Source: Hemerocallis citrina (Eukaryota > Streptophyta > Magnoliopsida > Asparagales > Asphodelaceae). From it: 64,000 nt of DNA. A model generated the notes under the pieces. That model was not told where the DNA came from. It did no database searches and saw only the letters and a program-made list of their open reading frames with translations. The position numbers and the translations under genes were made by a program. Location: NCBI GenBank assembly GCA_017893485.1, contig CM030364.1:251012731-251076730 (forward strand), read 5' to 3'. Shown one piece after another: positions 10,801 through 22,886 of the stretch. How positions within the stretch are numbered: the stretch's first letter is position 1; every line of letters begins with the position of its first letter.

Positions 10801-11721
10801 GAACCCTATTCTTCTCTTTTCCTTCACACCAAAAATATTATCAAAATAGAAAGAAAAGAAAGAAAGAGAGAAGAGAGTCCTAGTGTTTGGAGGCCATTGC
10901 TAGGAGGAGACAAAGCTAGGAGTCTTTGGAGCTAGGAGTGGTGACCACTTTCTTTCATTTGTTCAACCTTCAAACTTGAGGTGGGTGGTTTCGTTGCTTT
11001 CTAGAATAGAACATGCATGCTAAATTAGTTTAAAAAGTAAGATGCATGCATGCTAATACATGCATGCATGCTAAATTAGTTTAAAAAGTTGAATAAGATA
11101 TTTGTAGAGTCCATGCTAGTAGAATATAATGAATTTGTTGAAAGTAGTGAACAAACTGATACCATGCTAATTAATACCTATGAATCATGTTAGATTATTT
11201 ACAAGTCTTGTTTGTCAAAACTATGGTAAGTATGGATAATGATTAAAGGATATCTTTGTAGATTAATACTTAAAAAGAAGAGAAAGATAAATTTTCGTTT
11301 TGTGAGTTTTTGACTCGTCGACATTGGTAAACACATTAATTTTCGCATAAGAAATACTTGAAATATCCATGGTTGAACTAAAGATATATTTGGTCCTTTG
11401 TACAAAATTTTAATTTGTATGAAAGTAGTGAAGAAACTTCTTGATAAATAAATCGAAGAAAATAAAGTTGTAGTTTAGGAACAAATTTAGACTTTTTATG
11501 CTAAAGAGAACAAATGTAATATTTGTGAGTCGTTTTATTTTTCTAAAATATGATCCACAAGGCAGTAAGTTACTGATATAAAACCTCAGTCTCTATACGT
11601 CTAATTTCAACCAAATAAAAGAGTAGATCAAAACTAGAAGAATCGAGCTTTGGTGAATTAATGAAACAGTATGAAATTGGAACAAAACCCTTTCGGGTTG
11701 ATTTCGAGTTGGTGGGCGCAG

Positions 11722-11776
11722 TTTGGCCTAATGGTTTGATCGTGCGCTGGTTTGCTGTTTGGCTCGGGTTCGAAGC
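11722..11776 (+). other. tRNA-like (A box / B box) module in LTR D
   Basis: A-box-like TGGCCTAATGG at 11724 and B-box-like GGTTCGAAGC at 11767-11776, followed by a T run near 11803. A second, weaker module follows at about 11880-11940. LTR E has the equivalents. Possibly the remains of a tRNA-derived SINE; Pol III activity is not shown. Confidence 0.4.
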
Positions 11777-11937
11777 TTGGCAAGCCCAAAACTTTTAACT
11801 TTATTTTTTTTTTATAAAACCTAAAAACCCGTGAGCCTATTCATAAGATAAACGAGAGGGAATTAAGACACCGAGCCCACTTGGGCTAGTGGCTGTCGGT
11901 GGGGGCTGTGGGCCTTGCCTGGGACTTCATGGCTTCA

Positions 11938-13343
11938 AAACCCAGTATGGGTTCTTATTTTTTTAAATGCTTGAGTTAAATTAAATGAGTTTTTTTTTGT
12001 AAATTAAAATTTGGGAAAAATACTATTATTTCTATGAAATGATTTAGAACTTACTAAAATTAGTGTCAAGATTTTCATGTATAATTGAGACTTTAAAAAG
12101 AAAAATTTGAAATAGAAAGTAAGTAAAGATTTATATTTTATTATTAAGAAGAGTAGGACCCTATTTTAGAAGATATATGCTATGCAAATGTTAATGCCTC
12201 TTGAATAGATTGCATTTGATTCTTAGAGTTATTCCATAAATTTTAAATTACAAATGAGATTTATTGGTAGAATGAGAATAAATTATTCATGAGAATGAAT
12301 TTATCTTGATGTGATTATTCACTTATGCAAATTAAGAGTATTTGGTATATGTTGAAATGTGAATTGGTTATTTGCACTTAAGTTATTAAAGAGATTGTTG
12401 TTGAATGAAGTTTGTTCATGAAAAAGACTTGTTATTATTAAAGAATCATGAATAGTGCTAAAATGAGACATTGCTTAAGTTGTGAAATGAATTGAAATGA
12501 TGAAATGATTTAGGTTTGAGACATGATTATTAAAAGGTATGTGTACCCATAATTCTTATGCATGAATGGTTGAGTTTTGAGTTAGTAAAATCTTGTTACC
12601 GGCAAATGTTGAAATAAAAGGTATGTGTACCCTTAATTCGAAACCCAGTATGGGTTCTTATTTTTTTAAATGCTTGAGTTAAATTAAATGAGTTTTTTTT
12701 GTAAATTAAAATTTGGGAAAAATACTATTATTTCTATGAAATGATTTAGAACTTACTAAAATTAGTGTCAAGATTTTCATGTATAATTGAGACTCTAAAA
12801 AGGAAAATTTGAAATAGAAAGTAAGTAAAGATTTATGTTTTATTATTAAGAAGAGTAGGACCCTATTTTATAGCGATATATGCTATGCAAATGTTAATGC
12901 CTCTTGAATAGATTGCATTTGATTCTTAGAGTTATTCCATGGATTTTAAATTACAAATGAGATTTATTGGTAGAATGAGAATAAATTATTCATGTGAATG
13001 AATTTATCTTGATGTGATTATTCACTTATGCAAATTAAGAGTATTTGGTATATGTTGAAATGTGAATTGGTTATTTGCACTTAAGTTATTAAAGAGATTG
13101 TTGTTGAATGAAGTTTGTTCATGAAAAAGATTTGTTATTATTAAAGAATCATGAATAGTGCTAAAATGAGACATTGCTTAAGTTGTGAAATGAATTGAAA
13201 TGATGAAATGATTTAGGTTTGAGACATGATTATTAAAAGGTATGTGTACCCATAATTCTTATTCATGAATGGTTGAGTTTTGAGTTAGTAAAATATTATT
13301 ACCGGCAAATGTTGAAATAAAAGAGTTGAGATATAAATTTGAG
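11938..13343 (+). repeat. 703-bp tandem duplication in LTR D
   Basis: The two copies start at about 11938 and 12641, with corresponding marks exactly 703 bp apart (cccagtatgggttc at 11941 and 12644; accggcaaat at 12598 and 13301). Only scattered substitutions and small indels separate them, so the duplication is recent relative to D/E divergence. Confidence 0.9.
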
Positions 13344-14377
13344 ATATGGTTGTGGACCTATCCCGGTAGTGGTGATTAAGACCGGTAGGAGATAAGACTA
13401 ATTTTAGGCTTGGAAATCTATTCGTGTCTAGGACTAAAATAATTAGGCACTTTGGTGAAGATGTAGTAAACCTGCGCAAACGTAAGTTTGGTGCTCTATA
13501 TAGTCGGCGGTGGACTCCGAGGCTATAGAACCATTTGATGGACTGAGGTTGCTCCGTGGGAGACGAGCTTTTTATTTAAATCCGAGACTATGAGGACGGG
13601 TCAGCGGTGGACTCTGGGATCTTGAGTAGTCGGACGGATAGTTTTGTTTGCCGTCTCCAATGTATATACGTATATCGGGCTAGAGGGTCACTTACGGAAT
13701 GATTCGCACGATGTGGGATCTGTTATAACAGTCAGCGGTGGACTCCGGGGCTGGGATTCAAATTCGTGGAATGATCTGAACCTTGTTTTATTACCGGGTA
13801 GTTATCATGGCGAGGGATCGAGCCCTTTATTGTGGAGTACGTAGGCGCTTGCCCTCGGACCTATGTAGTATGGAATGCATAGAATCCGAACAAGTGTGCA
13901 TTAGTGTCATTCTAGTATAAATTGTGTGCATTAGGCATTAAGGCATGACATACACTTACATGCTTAGCGTAGTCACATTAACACTTTATTATTCATTCAA
14001 CTGTTATGTTTTTATTAAAGCAATGAGATCATTATACTACTCTCGGCATAGAGAGGATAGCCGAGTATAACATTTTCGTCAGTTGTAAGTGACTGACATG
14101 CCCACATGTTGATATGCAGGTAATGGATTATTCTTGAAGAAATAAAGCTGTTATGATGTATTTGATGACTTATTTGATAAAGTTGTACAAGGTGTATTAT
14201 TGTGTTCAGTGTTGTAATCTTTCATTCTTCCGCTGTGTAAAACAAAGTTGTATTTTAAAATCTGATGTATTCTTGAGAAAAGTTTTTTAAATTCCTTATA
14301 AAATTGTACGAAGTGAAGTAAAGATCCTGTGGAATCTCGAATTCGTCTCTATTTGGAATTCGGGGTGTTACATACAC

Positions 14378-14769
14378 CTAAGTTAATAAAAACTAAATAA
14401 TAAAATTTGTATGAAGAGTGTGCACACACTTTGACTACACGTGCACGTGTTTCTCACCATGGTTGAGAATGAGGGAGAGTGATGTTAGTGGAAAGTGAGA
14501 AGTTATTTTGGGAAGTGGGAAACTATTTAGACCACACAATTTTCCTATAAATAGTCCCTACTTTTGTCATGAAAAACACAACTCAAAACAAAAACAAAAG
14601 AGAGAAAGAGGGAGAAGAGCTTGCGGGTTGTGCTAGGAAGAGGCTGGCCATTTTTTAGGGAGCTTGGAGCTTTGGAGCATTATTTTCTAGGAGTTGTACT
14701 ATTAGGAATTTTCACAATTGAGGTGGGTGCTTCTTCAACTTTCTAATATAGTTTTATTAGTAAAATACT
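14378..14769 (+). mobile_element. LTR F, segment 2 (promoter part)
   Basis: Piece of LTR F between nested LTRs D and E. It carries the TATA box cctataaatag (14546-14553), the purine-rich leader and the conserved donor ttgag|gtgggtgc at 14723. The right edge tgaca (14770-14774) is the target duplication of LTR E. Confidence 0.8.
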
Positions 14770-15012
14770 TGACATGTAACGCCCCGAATTCCAAATAAGA
14801 CCGAATTCGAGATTTCACAGGATCTTTACTTCACTTCGTATAATTTTACAAGGAAATTAAAACTTTTCAATAATACATCAGAGTTCATTTACATCTTTGT
14901 TTACACAGCAGAAGAATAAAAGATTTCAATATTGAAAACAAAATACAACTTATACACTTTATCAAGTATGTCAACAATTTCATCATAACATCTTCATAGA
15001 AAAGTCCATTAC

Positions 15013-17307
15013 CTGCATATCAAGCTGTGGGTATGTCAGTCACTTACAACTGACGAAAATGTTATACTTGGCTATCCTCTCTATGCCATACATATAACAA
15101 TCTCATTACTTTAACAAATCATAAAAGTTGAATGAACAATAAAGTGTTAAATCGTGACTACGCTAAACATGTAAGTGTATGCCATGCCTTAATGCCTAAT
15201 GCACACTTTTTTTTTACTAGGATGACAGTAATGCATACTTGTTCAGATTCTATGCATCCAATACTACATAGGTCCGAGGGCAAGCACCTACGTACTCCAC
15301 AATAAAGGACTCGATCCCTCGCCATGACAACAACCCAGTAATGAAGCAAGATTTAGATAATTCCACGAATATGGATCCCAGCCACGGAGATCCACCGCTG
15401 ACTGTTATAACAGATCCCTCATCGTGCGAATCATCCCGCAAGTGCCTTTTTAGCCCGGTATACATATACATAGGAGTATGGCAAACTATCCGCCCGACTA
15501 CGCTAAGTCCAGGATTAAAAAGCCCATCTCCTACGGAGCAACCACAGTCACGGAGATCCACCGCTGACTGGGTCTATAGCCACGGAGATCCACCGCTGAC
15601 TATATAGAAGCAACCCACTTACGTTTGCCCAGGTTCACTACATCTTCACTTATGTGCCTAATTATTTAGTTCAAGACATGAATAATCTTCCAGGCCTAGA
15701 ATTAGTATTACCTCCTACCGGACTTAATCAACATTCACCGAGATAGCTCCATGGCCATATCTCAAAATATAATTCAATTCTTTTCAATTTAATAATGCCG
15801 GTACCCAAGGTCTCACTAACTCTAAATCACAACTTTTTCATATACAAGAATCATGGGTATTCACACCCTTCAAAATAATCATGTCTATGTCTCCAACTTA
15901 TTCTTAAATAGGTTCCATGTCACATTCTAACACTTATTCATGGTTCACTTTTGCACTTATAATTCAAAATAGGATCATAATTTCTTTCTTGAACAAAGGA
16001 TCTATTTCTATAATTTCATTTCGCAATTTAAACAATTTATAAACTCAATTCACATGCAAGTTTATTTCTTACTCAACATCAAGAGAAAATTTTATCACCC
16101 GCCACACGTTGTTCTCCTCCTTTCAAAAAATGAGAATCATATTTTCAATCAATAATTTCGGAGTTAAAAACTTATTTACAGTTTCAATTCCCACCTCAAA
16201 ATATATCAGAAATTTTAATACTAACTCAAAAATCCATCTCATTTTATATGAGTTATAAAGTTTTTATTCAAAAATCCCTTTCTCATAAAAACTCAAATGT
16301 GAACTAAAACCCAAAAAAAATCAAAAAAAAGGGCCTGGGTTTCGAACCCCGAACCTGCCATCAAGACACAGCCGGTGCCCAAGTCCCAAGCCATTAGCTG
16401 CTAAGTCCAGTTTGGACTTTTGTCATAAATCGGAATGAGAACTCCTTATACACTTAGTGCAAATCCGGATTTTATTAAATGAAATCAAAATAAAATACAA
16501 CTATCAAGTTTTGAACCTAAGATTTCTTAAAAGTTGTGCTCTGTGGTGCACTGGCTAACTAGTAAGCCCAAGTGTATTTTCTGTTTAAGAGTTGTATTAA
16601 TATACTTTGTTTACACTGTCTTGAAATTTAATTCTTTTAAACAAAACTCGTTCATCAAAATAATCCATCCTTTTAAGGTATTGAAACAAAATTCTCTTTT
16701 GGGACTGAGATAAATATTAAAATGGTAATCAAAGTGTTCAAACTTATTTTAAGAAATATATCTTCATTTCAAATCATTTTTCCTTTCTTTTTGCATACAA
16801 TTTTACATTCTTCCCAAACTCGAAATTAAGAAATCATGTTTATTAAACTAGCTCATATACTCTATTATACTAGTTACATTTTTGTGATAAAAACAAGCAT
16901 GTCTCTTAATCAATCATGAATATCTCAAGGAATTTCCTTCATACAAAAATTGTATTTTTAACCTATGTCGACATGTTTCATGGCAATAATAAAAAGTTAT
17001 TTTTCTCTTTTTTTCTTTCTTTCTTAATCATCATGTCGAAATATATCATTCTTTAACAAATTCTAAAAGAAAAATCACACGTTCAACAAACATAAAATTT
17101 GCAAACATTCTAACATGATTCATATGATTAATTCTTTAGTTGAACTCTCCTTTTAGATTAGCATGGTAACAATTTGTTCACTAAGTCTCAACATGATCAT
17201 TGCATATTATGCTAGCATGGATTCTACATATATCTCATTCAACTTATACTACTCATTTAAACTATGTTGCATGCAAGTTCTACTTTAGAAAGGAAGAGAT
17301 CACCCAC
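15013..17307 (-). other. Predicted intron within LTR E
   Basis: Donor and acceptor are at the positions homologous to those of LTR D. The acceptor is 238 bp from the LTR end and is preceded by the shared cccacag block. Confidence 0.5.
16338..16405 (-). other. tRNA-like (A box / B box) module in LTR E
   Basis: On the minus strand, TAGCAGCTAATGG (A-box-like, about 16405 downwards) is followed about 50 bp later by GGTTCGAAACC (B box, 16338-16348) and then T runs. The B box matches the consensus exactly. It is in the same relative place as the module in LTR D. Confidence 0.45.
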
Positions 17308-18076
17308 CTTAATTGAAGAATGAAAACCACTAATGAAAAGACTTCTTCTAGCTCCTAACTCCACAAGCACTTCCTTGTTCTTCTCCTCCTAGAAAGCCTC
17401 CAAAGCAAAAACACCTCCAAAAATGAGAACACTCTACTCTCTTTCTTTTTCTTTCTCTTCTTTTGATTTTGTTTTTGGTGCAAAAGAGAAGTGGGAAATG
17501 GTGTTCTACTTATAGGGTATTGTTAGGGTCTAATTTGCAAAATTCTACACCTAATAACTCTCTCTTTTAATTCTTACAACCCTTCATTTTCTTAACTCCT
17601 AAAACCTCCAAATCTTCATGCTCCCAACCTTTCACAATTTCAACTCTCAAAACTCCAAGTGTTTCCTCTCCCCCACTAGCTCAAAAACCGGCCTACACCA
17701 CCTAGCATAACCGGGCCAACATATGTGTGTGCACGCACACATGCACATACAAATTAAGTACATTTTTATAGTTTTAAATGTGTACAAAAGCACAACTTAA
17801 ATTAGGATTTTACTAGTGGGCTTGATTCATGGGCTCTTATTTTTAATTACTAGTTTAATTATCGTAGTGGGCTTTCCCTTAAATTAATCTATTAGGCTAG
17901 GATTTATTCTTTAGGTCCATGGGTCAAAAGAAAGCTAATTAAAAACTTATGCATGCTAAAAATTTGTAAATGAGAGTAACAAAATGAAAATAAAAATTTG
18001 CACGTGCACATACGTGCAAAAAAATCAAAAAAATGCATTTTTTAATTTAAAGTAAAATGTGGGGTGTTACATGACA

Positions 18077-20427
18077 TGTATGAATTGTTAGATGCAAGAT
18101 AACTGATATAGATTGAACATACATGTTTTGATTATTTGTTGTTGATTGAATGTGTGAAATTATGATATGTTTGATTTGGGGGCATTTTCATAAGGTTCTG
18201 TTTTGAGTTCTAGTTGCACTTCAAAAATCATAACTATTAAACTAGATGGAATCTAGAGCTAAAATTTTTATAGGAGCATCTTGTATATGTCCAGAATACT
18301 CCGTAACATTTCAAAATTTTGGATGTCGTATACTAGTTTAATAAAATCCAAACTTAGGACTGGTTGGCAGTTAACTAGTTGCTGGAAATTTGTACACATT
18401 TTGGATTTTGATTATTTCGGCATCTTAGATGCAGTATTTTGAGAAAGGTCAAAACTAAAAACTTGAAGTAGACTCATTAACCTTTCCTTAGAGTCTAAGA
18501 AATCAATTTTTCATAAAGAATTGAATTTATAACAAATTTTACAAGATTGAACAGTGGAAGTATTTTAATATTCTGACCCTACAGTAGATTTCGAAGGATT
18601 CAGGGTTATAAACATAATATTTTGGGGAAACTGATAACTACAAAGTTACGGTATACTTGTATATCATTGATTTGATCTAAAGAACACAAAGTTTCATGAA
18701 GTATATAATTTTCTATGATTTTTACAAGAAGCATGAGCTGCAGTTTTCAGAATGTGAACTTACTTTTTTGCAAATGAATTTAGACGAAGTAGTTGAGGAT
18801 GAATGTAGATGGTATTAACTACAAAGTTGTAGTAGATTCATTCATGATTTCTATAAAACTAATAAATCTATTTTTGGAGTAGTATTGGAATGTATATGAT
18901 CTTTTAATACCATTGGGTTGATGTCCTTTATCTAGTTGTCCTAAAACTTTTACAATGTACAAAATTGGATTTAAAATTTGGAATGTTAGTGAAATGTACC
19001 TTATGAGGAACTAAGAGATAATTAAAGGACGAAGTTGGAATGTTAAACATATGATGTTTATAAGGGTTTTAACTCATCAAGTGTTATTAAATGTTGCTAT
19101 AAGAAGTTGGTTACTTCATGATTGATAATATCAAAGAGAAAAGATAAAGAAGAAATGATGAATAATGAATGAGATATTTATGATGAGGTTAGATGTAACC
19201 TATGTAATATCTTTTGAGATGTTTGTTTGTTCTAGACTGAGCGGGACCCAGAATACCGACAGTTGTGATAAATAAAATTTGAGAAGTAGCTAGTGTGGGC
19301 TAATATTTCTTCGTGTGTTGATTTAAGTCCGGTAGGGTAAGCTAGCTCTAGGTTGTGATGATTATAATTAAACCTAAGGACAATCACTAGGGGGAGATGT
19401 GATGAAGTCTGGGCAAACATGAGTATGAGGGCCTTATTTGATTCACAGTGGGAGATTATCTTTAGAATTATCGGGGTGTGAGGCATGATGTCCAAAATCA
19501 CTCGCAGTGGGAGATATTTCTTCAGAATTATCGGGATCAAGATTCGCGGTGGGAGATTATCTTCAGAATTATCAGGGCGTGAGGCGTGATGTCCAAAATC
19601 GCTCGTGGTGGGAGATACTTCTTCTGAATTATCGGGATCGAAGCGACACTCATGGGACATTTGTGTGATGAGGTACCATATGACTCGTGGTGTGGGCTTC
19701 ATCTCCAAATTATCAAGGTGTGAGGTGTGATGTCCGAAAATCACTCACGATGGAAGAACGACTCTCAAGATTATCAGGGTCATGGCTCGCGGTGTGAGTT
19801 TTGTCTCCAAAATTATCGGGGAAATGACTCACGATGGGAGAGCGATTCTCAAGAATTATCGGGGTGGTACTAGATACTCACATGATATCTAAACCTTACA
19901 TTAGCCACCATAGTAGGAATTCATAACGAGGGATTGAACCCTATAATGAGGAGTACGATAAGGGCTTGCCCTCAGACCTGTGTAGTATGAGATGCATAGA
20001 ATCCGAACAAGTATGCATTAGTGTCATCGTAGTGTAATGTCTGCATTAGGCATTAAGTTTATATCATACGCTGACATGTTTAGGATAGTCACTTTTTACA
20101 CTTTGTTGTGCATTCAGGTTTGTGTTTGCTAAAGTAAAAGAATCGCTGTATTATAGCATTGCGTCAGTTGTATGCAACTGACGTGCCCACAGTTTCCTAG
20201 TTGCAGGATCAGATTTGGCACAGACTTGAAGTCACTGTGAGGGATGTCATAAGATTGAAGAGCTTCCATTATCACTTATTGTATTGTACTTATTCATTTC
20301 CGTTGTGCGATTGTAAAGAACAATGTTGTAAATGAAAGGTTTTAAATTCCTTGTAAATTTGTATGAAATTGAAGTAAGATCCTATTTTTGCTACGAATTA
20401 CCTGTGTTTGGAATTCGGGGCATTACA
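18077..20427 (+). mobile_element. LTR F, segment 3 (3' end)
   Basis: Final 2.35 kb of LTR F, ending ggaattcggggcattaca, followed by the second ggttt TSD (20428-20432). It contains a degenerate subrepeat array at about 19440-19870 and the acceptor tagttgcag at 20206, 221 bp from the end. The 170-aa minus-strand ORF at 19232-19744 is made of that array and is not taken as a gene. Confidence 0.85.
19440..19870 (+). repeat. Subrepeat array in LTR F
   Basis: Repeated blocks of (c/t)gc(a/g)gtgggagat...ttctcaagaattatcgggg(t/c) with gtgaggcgtgatgtccaaaatc spacers in part of the copies. At least six blocks, unit about 60-100 bp. Confidence 0.7.
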
Positions 20428-20432
20428 GGTTT

Positions 20433-21930
20433 GTAAAATAATTCCAGGTGCTGACTGCAATAGGGCATTCGAAGAAAATGTGAAAAGTGATTTCAACCTG
20501 ACATGCACAAGATATGCATGTCGGGTCTCCCAACCATCCTTTGGCCAAGAGTGTTGCTTTGGAATTGAGCTTCTCCCAACTCAATTGCCAGATGAAGATT
20601 TTACACTTTAGAGATGCTATTGAGGTCCATGCTGCATTATGATAAGGAGATTTGTGTCCTGAGCAGTTGAAGAAGTTATAGGCGGACTTGACTGTGAATA
20701 TATCAGTTGCCATGATGGTCTGTCTGCTTCCTCTGTTGGGTGAATGTGTGCAATGAGATACAATAATCTCCTTTTCTCTTCCTTAAGGACTGGATTAGAG
20801 ATGCTGTTAAATCTTGGTCTTCAATGCCAGACATTGTTGTTTCACTCTCCTTGAGAAATGATATCTACTTCAGCATTCCAGGCTGCTGCTATCAAGACAG
20901 GGCAAATTGATGAGATGTTGCTCCCCTCGATCCACCTTGAGGTCTAAAATTTGATCAGTTTCCCATTGCCCAGTTTCCAGTTAACACTTAGCATGAATTG
21001 CTCCATAAGGTGGAAGACCCCCCTTCCAGAAATTTGAAGCTTGAGTTGGGCAAACAAAGCTATGAGAGCTGACATTATAATAGTGATTGTAGAGTTTGGC
21101 TTACTAGTGAGTCAGAAGATACAATTTTCTACCACCATTTGAGGAGTAAGGCCTCCACCACCACTAGAGGAGTAATGCCTCAATGAAAATCTTAAGATCA
21201 AGTATTACAAGACCCCCCTGCTACTTTTGCTGGCAAACCCTCTTCTGTGTCATACATGTATTTTCCGTTGCATCTGTATCAATCCCAATCCAAAAGAATA
21301 TGCTCCTAATCTGGTCAGTCCTTTTGATGACCCAAAGGGGCAATTTGAAGAAGGAAGCATAGTATACATGCAATGCACTAAGCATTGAGTTGATGAGAAC
21401 CAGTCTCCTCGCTTTTGACAACATCATTTTCTTACTGAAAGCCTTTTCTCAATCTTGAGAAAAAGTGATTGCCAGTCCCTTTTCCTTAGTTTACCTCTAA
21501 TAAGAGGCATATCAAGATAGCTAATAGGGAGCTTCTCTTGCTTACATAGCTAATAGGGAGCTTCTCTTGCTTACAGCCTAGGATATTTGAAATGCATGAA
21601 GTTTTGCTCTTGATTTATCAAAGTATACAAGGGAAGACTTGTTAAAGTTGATAGCCTTGACACATTGGCAAATATGTGTAGTACTAGCTTGAGATTGAGT
21701 ACCTCTTGTTCATCCCCCTTGCAGAATAGGAGAGTATCATCCGCAAATTGAAGAACTACGAGAGAGGAGAGTGATCCTCGAAGTTGGAGGGGTGAGAAAG
21801 AACCATTTCATCTTCCACACAACATTTGTGTTAGGACATCCACAGCTAAAATGAATAGCATTGGTGATAAGGGATCCCCTTGCTTTAGCCCTCTCTTTGA
21901 ATTTATAGTTATTTTCCTCCCAAGCAATTA
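20433..21930 (-). pseudogene. L1-type LINE (LINE-A), 5'-truncated RT and zinc-binding RVT part
   Basis: On the minus strand, in order: reverse transcriptase with GLKQGDPLSPMLF near 21880, the catalytic FADD motif (VLQFADDTLLF) near 21730, the LSKARRLVLINSMLSAL segment at 21221-21427, and the zinc-binding RVT segment (SAYNFF...WQLSWEKLNSKATL) at 20423-20713. Frames shift and stop between these parts. The 5' end is lost at about 21930, where similarity to the family stops. It continues after LTR F at 9495-8834. A dead L1-clade non-LTR element. Confidence 0.8.
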
Positions 21931-22229
21931 ACCAGTACCGAGGATTTTGCCGTTCGAAGGATCATGTGAATCTGCGATTCAATCTTGATTCTTCTTACAT
22001 ACAAAAATTCCTAACAAGTTGCGGACATATAGTCCGAGCCTGTTCATTTTAATATCATATTTCATGAGTTACAGAGATGCAATTTGTATGGCATTTAGAT
22101 ATGTGGTCTGAGCATGTAAGCATGTATGCTGCACATATAACATGTTCTTTTATTTCTATTAAGAGTTTTACTACAGAGTGCTCATGGTAAGCATTAAGCA
22201 TGCCGAAAGTTCGGTGGTCATATACCTCA
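21931..22229. other. Unassigned sequence
   Basis: About 300 bp upstream of the truncated LINE. No ORF, repeat or motif recognised. Confidence 0.5.
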
Positions 22230-22667
22230 AAAGAACAAAGTGCAATACTCAATAAGAAAAATATGAAAGTTGTACTTAACCAAACAATGAAATATACGAG
22301 GACACAACAAAGTATAGGAAAAATAGTCTCCAGTCTCCATTAACTGAGTCGGTGTTGTTTGGTGCATGTTGACAAGTTTTTCCCTGTCATGCGAGAAATA
22401 TCATCGTCATTTCCCTGTCAATCACTAAATTTGAGATCTCGGTATAAAAGAAGCTTGCAAGCCTCGAAACAAAGCCACTAATTAGCTATCTTCATCATAA
22501 ATTTTGCAATATAGGTAGGTGAAAGTTCAAGGTACTTTTATCATTCTTCCTGGGCATTTCCTCCAAATTCAACTCAATCTTGTACACCACAGCAAACAGA
22601 AGAACTAACAACCAAACTAAACAGACAATCATCCCTTAGACACTGTTTAAACAATAAAGCATATAAA
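22230..22667 (-). other. 3' flank/UTR of unidentified gene; partly duplicated at 42.2 kb
   Basis: Sequence following the stop codon at 22668 on the minus strand. It shares long stretches with 42180-42800, for example agtgcaatactcaata and aaacaatgaaatatacgagga (42.2 kb: agtgcagtactcaata, aaacaatgaaatgtacaagga), and ends near the same point. Confidence 0.6.
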
Positions 22668-22886
22668 CTACTGTCTGATGAAAGTATGAAAGACATCAGG
22701 ATAGTGCGTCGAAAGATTGTTTACCAATGCAACAGAGACAACAAACTCCTCAATTCCCAACTCCAATTCTCTCCATCTTAAAGGTAAGTAACAACTTTCG
22801 AAGTTTATACAACTCGATGTCCCCAAAAATCCATTCATCTTAGATACCTCGACCTCTGGATCACCATCCAAGTTTACCTCATGACC
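22668..22886 (-). CDS. Unidentified gene, terminal exon
   Basis: Minus-strand exon preceded by a strong acceptor (ccttccttttctgtatcagtgtag, ending at 22887). It reads GHEVNLDGD...PDVFHTFIRQ then stop. Its phase (0) matches the end of the upstream exon at 23640. The segment LRWRELELGIEEFVVSVALV looks helical. I do not recognise the family and assign no function. The three downstream exons join in phase, which argues for a real gene rather than chance ORFs. Confidence 0.5.
   Translation of the reverse strand, partial: GHEVNLDGDPEVEVSKMNGFLGTSSCINFESCYLPLRWRELELGIEEFVVSVALVNNLSTHYPDVFHTFIRQ

Larger units (their letters stand above)
10981..14119 (+). other. Predicted intron within LTR D
   Basis: Donor ttgag|gtgggtgg; acceptor gttgatatgcag followed by gtaatgga. 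Both sites are conserved in E, and the donor in F. The acceptor lies 253 bp from the LTR end. Confidence 0.5.
10267..14372 (+). mobile_element. LTR D: solo LTR (4.1 kb) nested in LTR F
   Basis: Begins cgtaacacccc (the terminal T of TG is C here) and ends ttcggggtgttaca. The target duplication tacac at 10262-10266 and 14373-14377 is perfect. It is homologous to LTR E over its full length in opposite orientation; for example the cacgtgcaaatttttatt block and the gacccatggaccta-like block occur in both. It is longer than E because of a 703-bp tandem duplication. It contains a TATA box (10793), donor (10981) and acceptor (14119). The 64-66 aa ORFs inside are incidental. Confidence 0.9.
14775..18071 (-). 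mobile_element. LTR E: solo LTR (3.3 kb) nested in LTR F
   Basis: On the minus strand it runs from tgtaacaccccacatt to ggaattcggggcgttaca. The perfect 5-bp TSD tgaca (14770-14774 and 18072-18076) flanks it. The minus-strand TATA box (plus tacttata, 17507-17514), donor ttaag|gtgggtga (17307) and acceptor gatatgcag (15013) mirror LTR D. Short repeats of the cagcggtggatctccgtg type occur at 15390-15605 and have relatives in D (13506, 13601, 13733). Confidence 0.92.

Noticed and set aside
19232..19744. 170-aa minus-strand ORF
   Set aside because: It is built from the degenerate subrepeat array of LTR F and matches no family.
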